Below, in pieces: positions 22,256 through 25,183 of a stretch of DNA of 25,183 bases. Below the pieces are notes generated by a model. It had not been told where the DNA came from and made no database searches. It was given only the letters and a program-made list of their open reading frames with translations. Origin of the DNA: a virus; IMG/VR virus record IMGVR_UViG_3300020430_000085, positions 1-25,183 of that record, one strand, 5' to 3'. The position numbers and the translations under genes are program-made. Every line of letters starts with the position of its first letter. Position 1 is the first letter of the stretch.

Positions 22256-22909
22256 TTACTTGAAGTTGTAAGTAATTTGGCCTCTTAGGTTAACTGGTAA
22301 GTCTTTGTAATAACCTTTTTTGTGTATTAACAAAATAATTTGTTTCAACCTGTCAGTATATTGCTCACCTAATTCACTCCAGGCAACTAAAAATCTAGAA
22401 AGTGTTGTTGCGTTTGTGTATCCATACATTTTAACTTCCCAAGATCTTGCTATTCTAAATTCTTCATAAGCAGGATGGTTATTTAAAATTTGTATGTAAT
22501 CTTGTATGCAAGAACACATGGATCTATATTTGCGAACACCCCAATTTGCATCTGGTCTTCCTTTGGCCTTCATGTGTGGAATTTTATCTAAATCCCAAGT
22601 TCTAATACCAAAAAAGTTATTTCCTTCTTTTGCAAATCTACTTGTTCCCCATGCACTTTCATAGGCCGCCATAGCCACAATTAGATCGAAAGGAACTTGA
22701 CGTTCCAGCGGATATCTTTGATAATCAGCATATAGACCTTCAACACATCTAAAAATCTTTTCAACAAAATCTTTATTGTTTTTAATTGGAGTACTATTAA
22801 ATCCAATGGTCTCAACCTTGTCACTGGTTTCAGCAAGTGTTTTTGGAAAAAACATAATTGCTGGTGTGCTAATTAAAATCAAAATTAATAATATTTTAAA
22901 TCTCTTCAT
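22256..22909 (-). CDS. Bax-like peptidoglycan hydrolase (GH73-type glucosaminidase), N-terminally anchored or secreted
   Basis: The 217-residue protein has an N-terminal signal or signal-anchor (about 1-22, 'MKRFKILLILILISTPAIMF'), then a catalytic domain like E. coli Bax and flagellar/GH73 glucosaminidases: 'VAMAAYESAWGTSRFA' (78-93) with E84 as candidate acid, 'GNNFFGIRTW' (96-105) and 'YRSMCSCIQDYIQ'. It probably cleaves cell-wall glycan in the periplasm, serving lysis, wall remodelling or superinfection control. The ATG at 22909 (second of two) is preferred because it lies 6 nt from the -10 box and the first ATG would fall before the expected transcript start. It is not adjacent to a recognisable holin. 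Confidence 0.85.
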   Translation of the reverse strand: MKRFKILLILILISTPAIMFFPKTLAETSDKVETIGFNSTPIKNNKDFVEKIFRCVEGLYADYQRYPLERQVPFDLIVAMAAYESAWGTSRFAKEGNNFFGIRTWDLDKIPHMKAKGRPDANWGVRKYRSMCSCIQDYIQILNNHPAYEEFRIARSWEVKMYGYTNATTLSRFLVAWSELGEQYTDRLKQIILLIHKKGYYKDLPVNLRGQITYNFK

Positions 22910-22915
22910 CATATT

Positions 22916-22943
22916 ACTATAGCATATTTAGTTGTTTTGTCAA
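22916..22943 (-). promoter_or_regulatory. Sigma-70-like promoter for the Bax-like hydrolase, leaderless geometry
   Basis: Consensus TTGACA (22938-22943), a 16-bp spacer and TATAGT (22916-22921) on the minus strand, 6 nt before the ATG at 22909. Confidence 0.75.
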
Positions 22944-22952
22944 GGTTTTTTG

Positions 22953-22960
22953 GCTAAATA
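22953..22960 (+). promoter_or_regulatory. Late-promoter-like GCTAAATA before the plus-strand gene at 22966
   Basis: GCTAAATA matches the T4 late box at 6 of 8 bases and lies 5 nt before the ATG, where no Shine-Dalgarno is present. The same octamer occurs at 16691-16698 ahead of the other plus-strand gene. Function uncertain. Confidence 0.3.
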
Positions 22961-22965
22961 ATTGT

Positions 22966-23178
22966 ATGAAAATCAATGATCTTATAGGTGAATGGAAGGG
23001 TAAAGTACCCAGTTCTGTGTGTAAAAGTGATAAAAAACTTGGTGCATCTGATGAGGCCAGTTGTAGATCACAAGGTTTACGTGCTAGAGATAGTGGTAAA
23101 AAACATGGTGGCAAAACCTTAAGAGGTAAAAAAGTACGTGGCCAAAAATATGGCGGTCCTCTTAAAGATTATTCTTAG
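22966..23178 (+). CDS. Small basic conserved protein with capsid-targeting-like N-terminus
   Basis: This 70-residue protein begins MKINDLIGE, like the T4 internal-protein tag, with an I-G-E triplet at 7-9. It continues with a Lys/Arg/Gly-rich body containing 'SSVCKSDKKLGASDEASCRS' (two Cys) and ends 'KKVRGQKYGGPLKDYS'. I recall this CKSxKxLGAS-type sequence in several marine T4-like phage proteins without known function. It has net positive charge and probably binds DNA. It is on the plus strand and overlaps the end of the coiled-coil gene by 17 bp. Confidence 0.75.
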   Translation: MKINDLIGEWKGKVPSSVCKSDKKLGASDEASCRSQGLRARDSGKKHGGKTLRGKKVRGQKYGGPLKDYS

Positions 23179-23401
23179 ATTTATTTTTTAACTTATATAA
23201 TTCTTCATTAAGTTCTTTTACTCTTTTGTACAAAGAATATTTTTCTTTAACTTCATCTTGTATAGTTCTTTTCAATTGTTGGATTTGGTCATCTTTTGCA
23301 AGTAATGATCTACGCATTTGTTCCATAGGATCATCTTCATGATTTTTCCAACCGTATTGAGTTGTTTTATCTTGAGTTTTTGCTGTATAGTTCGGCATCA
23401 T
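23162..23401 (-). CDS. Small coiled-coil protein
   Basis: The 79-residue protein has a polar N-terminus and a long charged helix (about 26-75, 'LLAKDDQIQQLKRTIQDEVK', then 'EKYSLYKRVKELNEELYKLK') with heptad-like hydrophobic spacing, indicating a coiled coil. It begins within the 3' end of uvsY (35-bp overlap, different frame) with AGGA upstream of two adjacent ATG codons. No function is known to me; the position directly after uvsY suggests a role connected to recombination. Confidence 0.65.
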   Translation of the reverse strand: MMPNYTAKTQDKTTQYGWKNHEDDPMEQMRRSLLAKDDQIQQLKRTIQDEVKEKYSLYKRVKELNEELYKLKNKSKNNL

Positions 23402-23843
23402 CTAATCCTGCTACTCTTAATTTTACAATGTTGTTGATTTGAAATTGCTTGGCATCAATTGCTTTTAACAAGCCAAGATACTTATTACGTACAAGAGCGA
23501 ATTCATTAATAAGTTGACTCATAGCAACAACCTCATCTTCTCCATCAATATACTTTTCAGCATCTCTTGATGTTAAAGCTCTTTGATATGCTTCTAAAAA
23601 TTTCTTATAATGTTTTGCTCTTGTTTTACGTAATTCAATATTAAGATGTTCTAGTATGGCTTCAATTTCTTGAAGTTGATTGAACCTATGTTCAACTACT
23701 CCAGGTATTTGTGAAGCATTACGTTCAATGTTTCCTTTAAGTCCTGCTTCTACCCTTGCTTCTTCAAGTTCTTTCATATAGTGATCAATACAATCAGGTA
23801 ATTTACCTAAGTCTTTTGAAACTAACCCATACCAATTAATCAT
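23367..23843 (-). CDS. uvsY: Recombination mediator UvsY
   Basis: UvsY helps load UvsX onto single-stranded DNA coated with gp32. The 158-residue helical protein has the pattern I recall from marine T4-like UvsY proteins: 'VVEHRFNQLQEIEAILEHLN' (49-68), 'LRKTRAKHYKKFLEAY' (72-87), 'RALTSRDAEKYIDGE' (88-102) and 'LRVAGLDDAE' near the C-terminus. The ATG overlaps the stop of the preceding acidic gene (TAATG). It lies two genes from uvsX, matching its job. Confidence 0.9.
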   Translation of the reverse strand: MINWYGLVSKDLGKLPDCIDHYMKELEEARVEAGLKGNIERNASQIPGVVEHRFNQLQEIEAILEHLNIELRKTRAKHYKKFLEAYQRALTSRDAEKYIDGEDEVVAMSQLINEFALVRNKYLGLLKAIDAKQFQINNIVKLRVAGLDDAELYSKNSR

Positions 23844-24085
23844 TAATAGTCCTCGTTTTCATCTTCACTATATGGATCTTCTTCTTCCATCTCTCCGTAA
23901 ACTTCATTATATGCTTCATGTAAATGACTTGATGAAGAAAATACTTCTCTCCAATCTTGTTCATCTGCACCATAATCATCAATGATGTTTACATATGATA
24001 TCGCCGCGTCAAGTCTATCTTTGGCAGGAATATAATTTTTTAGTTTATCCCATGCCTCTAATAAAACTTGAATGTCTTCTGTCAT
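23843..24085 (-). CDS. Small acidic protein between uvsX and uvsY
   Basis: The 80-residue protein has a helical first half ('IQVLLEAWDKLKNYIPAKDR') and a highly acidic tail ('EMEEEDPYSEDENEDY', last 16 residues). Acidic tails often contact single-stranded-DNA-binding proteins or mimic DNA. It starts 4 bp after the uvsX stop and overlaps the uvsY ATG, so the three genes form one unit and it may tune recombination. No family recognised. Confidence 0.65.
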   Translation of the reverse strand: MTEDIQVLLEAWDKLKNYIPAKDRLDAAISYVNIIDDYGADEQDWREVFSSSSHLHEAYNEVYGEMEEEDPYSEDENEDY

Positions 24086-24089
24086 ATCT

Positions 24090-25157
24090 TTATGCCTCCG
24101 CTTCAGCAGTTTCTTCTGCTTCTACCTCCGACTTGATTGTACCCCATTCTGCCATTACAAGATCAAGATTTTCACCTGTCCAATCTTTTCTATAATGTTT
24201 ATGTTCTTTACCAAATCGGTCAACGTATTTAAGCCTATTACCTTCTTTAACCAACAATCCTTTTTTCTCACAAAGATCAACTAAACCACTGTAAGGATCC
24301 ATTCCTGCTTCATATGGAATTTTTACCTGTACTGATTCAAATGGTTTATTGAATCTTGTTTTCATTACTTTAACTGCTGATCTAATACCAGTAACATCTG
24401 ATATCTTGTTTCCAGATTCATCTTCTTTAAGTTTTAGTTTTTTCATAGCAACAACAATTGAACTTGCATATACAAATCCTTGTCCGCCACTAATCTTATC
24501 ATCTGGATCAAACATATCCTGTGATGCGTATGTGTGATTCGTACAAACTAATCCCAAGTTCAACTCAGCGAACATGTTAACACAATTTCTTACAAGTGCT
24601 GTTAAGGCTTTTGGTTTTCTACCCATGTCACCTTTCAAATCACCTTTTTCAAATTGTGCAGTGTCTGTTGGAGTCAGCAACATACCCAATGAATCAATTA
24701 CAAACATAACTTTTGGTCTTTCGCTAACCTCTAGCGAACCATAATCGTTTCTATAATTTGTTACAAACTCAGAAATAGTTTTTGCTACATCATCAATCAT
24801 TGCTACGTTGATACGCATTAATTTTTCTGGGGATGTATCCACTTCAAGTGCTTGTAACCAATTTTCATCTAATGCATTTTCTGAATCAAACACAATACAA
24901 AATATACCTTGCTTTTGTGCATTTTTGATAATGTTACCAGAAGCAACCAAACTCTTACCAGAACCTGATTCACCTGCCAACATTGTTACACGGCCTAGTG
25001 GTATACCTTTGTTAAAGTCGCCACTGATCAAATAGTTTAGGCAGTAGTTTCCTGTTGAAATCCATGTGTCCGGATCAGAATCAAAACCTGTAGAAATACC
25101 ACCGATGCTTTTTGTTATTGACTTTCTAAATTTACTTACGTCAAATGGTCTTACCAT
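24090..25157 (-). CDS. uvsX: RecA-like strand-exchange protein UvsX
   Basis: UvsX polymerises on single-stranded DNA and pairs it with homologous duplex, driving phage recombination-dependent replication. The 355-residue protein has Walker A 'GESGSGKS' at 62-69, the catalytic-Glu region 'FDSENALD' (90-97), Walker B 'VMFVIDSL' (150-157) and the L1-L2 core 'DISGGQGFVYASSIVVAMKK'-like stretch near 220-240. The C-terminal 15 residues are Glu/Ala-rich. AAGGAGAAA lies just before the ATG, a strong ribosome binding site. It heads the recombination genes that continue with uvsY. Confidence 0.97.
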   Translation of the reverse strand: MVRPFDVSKFRKSITKSIGGISTGFDSDPDTWISTGNYCLNYLISGDFNKGIPLGRVTMLAGESGSGKSLVASGNIIKNAQKQGIFCIVFDSENALDENWLQALEVDTSPEKLMRINVAMIDDVAKTISEFVTNYRNDYGSLEVSERPKVMFVIDSLGMLLTPTDTAQFEKGDLKGDMGRKPKALTALVRNCVNMFAELNLGLVCTNHTYASQDMFDPDDKISGGQGFVYASSIVVAMKKLKLKEDESGNKISDVTGIRSAVKVMKTRFNKPFESVQVKIPYEAGMDPYSGLVDLCEKKGLLVKEGNRLKYVDRFGKEHKHYRKDWTGENLDLVMAEWGTIKSEVEAEETAEAEA

Positions 25158-25183
25158 AATTTCTCCTTGTCTGTAATAGTGCA

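Noticed and set aside
23367-23401. 35-bp overlap of uvsY and the coiled-coil gene as a possible frameshift fusion
   Set aside because: UvsY ends at a normal length, and the second gene has its own AGGA and ATG; no slippery sequence seen.

Overview
This AT-rich 25.2-kb window comes from the genome of a T4-like contractile-tailed phage. No host chromosomal gene is visible. The replication and recombination set (UvsX, UvsY, UvsW, gp41-type helicase, gp61-type primase), the class Ia NrdA/NrdB pair, ThyX, perfect T4-type late promoters (TATAAATA) and tightly overlapping gene ends all point to a tevenvirus relative. Low GC and the style of the conserved hypothetical proteins suggest the marine branch that infects low-GC bacteria such as SAR11/Pelagibacter or Prochlorococcus. 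No photosynthesis gene is present, which mildly favours a heterotrophic host. Host assignment is an inference.

Layout. Nearly everything is on the minus strand, so transcription runs from high to low coordinates. 25157-22256 holds uvsX, a small acidic protein, uvsY, a coiled-coil protein and a Bax-like peptidoglycan hydrolase, with one small basic plus-strand gene inserted at 22966. 22216-17088 is a tightly coupled run: uvsW, an unknown, an SGNH-hydrolase-like protein, a 55-residue membrane protein, a possible clamp-loader-like protein, a zinc-finger protein, an unknown, and a very short protein with DNA polymerase III alpha motifs. A plus-strand conserved gene (16736) converges on it. 16654-14665 is a late unit that pairs a virion-type protein with a leucine/valine-dehydrogenase-like enzyme. 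14629-10424 carries primase, ClpP-like protease, a small membrane protein, monothiol glutaredoxin, ThyX and gp41 helicase. 10364-4606 is a set of late genes, including a 662-residue protein with nucleotidyltransferase/ligase-like motifs. 4581-3880 is an MGME1/Cas4-like exonuclease, 3858-2575 a tail-fibre-like protein, and 2459-1 is nrdA followed by the start of nrdB.

Regulation is unusually readable. One class of promoter is T4 late (TATAAATA or close variants) at 22-27 nt before a gene with a Shine-Dalgarno site. The other class is sigma-70-like (-35, 16-17 bp spacer, -10) and sits exactly 6 nt before an ATG that lacks a Shine-Dalgarno. It precedes nrdB, the exonuclease, a 242-residue unknown, primase, uvsW and the hydrolase. 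By geometry these transcripts would be leaderless. Genes inside operons use Shine-Dalgarno sites and ATGA/TAATG coupling.

How the genes fit together: NrdA/NrdB, glutaredoxin and ThyX supply dNTPs. Helicase, primase, UvsX/Y/W and the exonuclease copy and recombine DNA. The late units make virion proteins, several carrying an N-terminal tag resembling the T4 capsid-targeting peptide, and also an amino-acid dehydrogenase that may alter host nitrogen metabolism late in infection. No stretch over 300 bases lacks a gene. No tRNA gene, CRISPR array or insertion sequence was seen.
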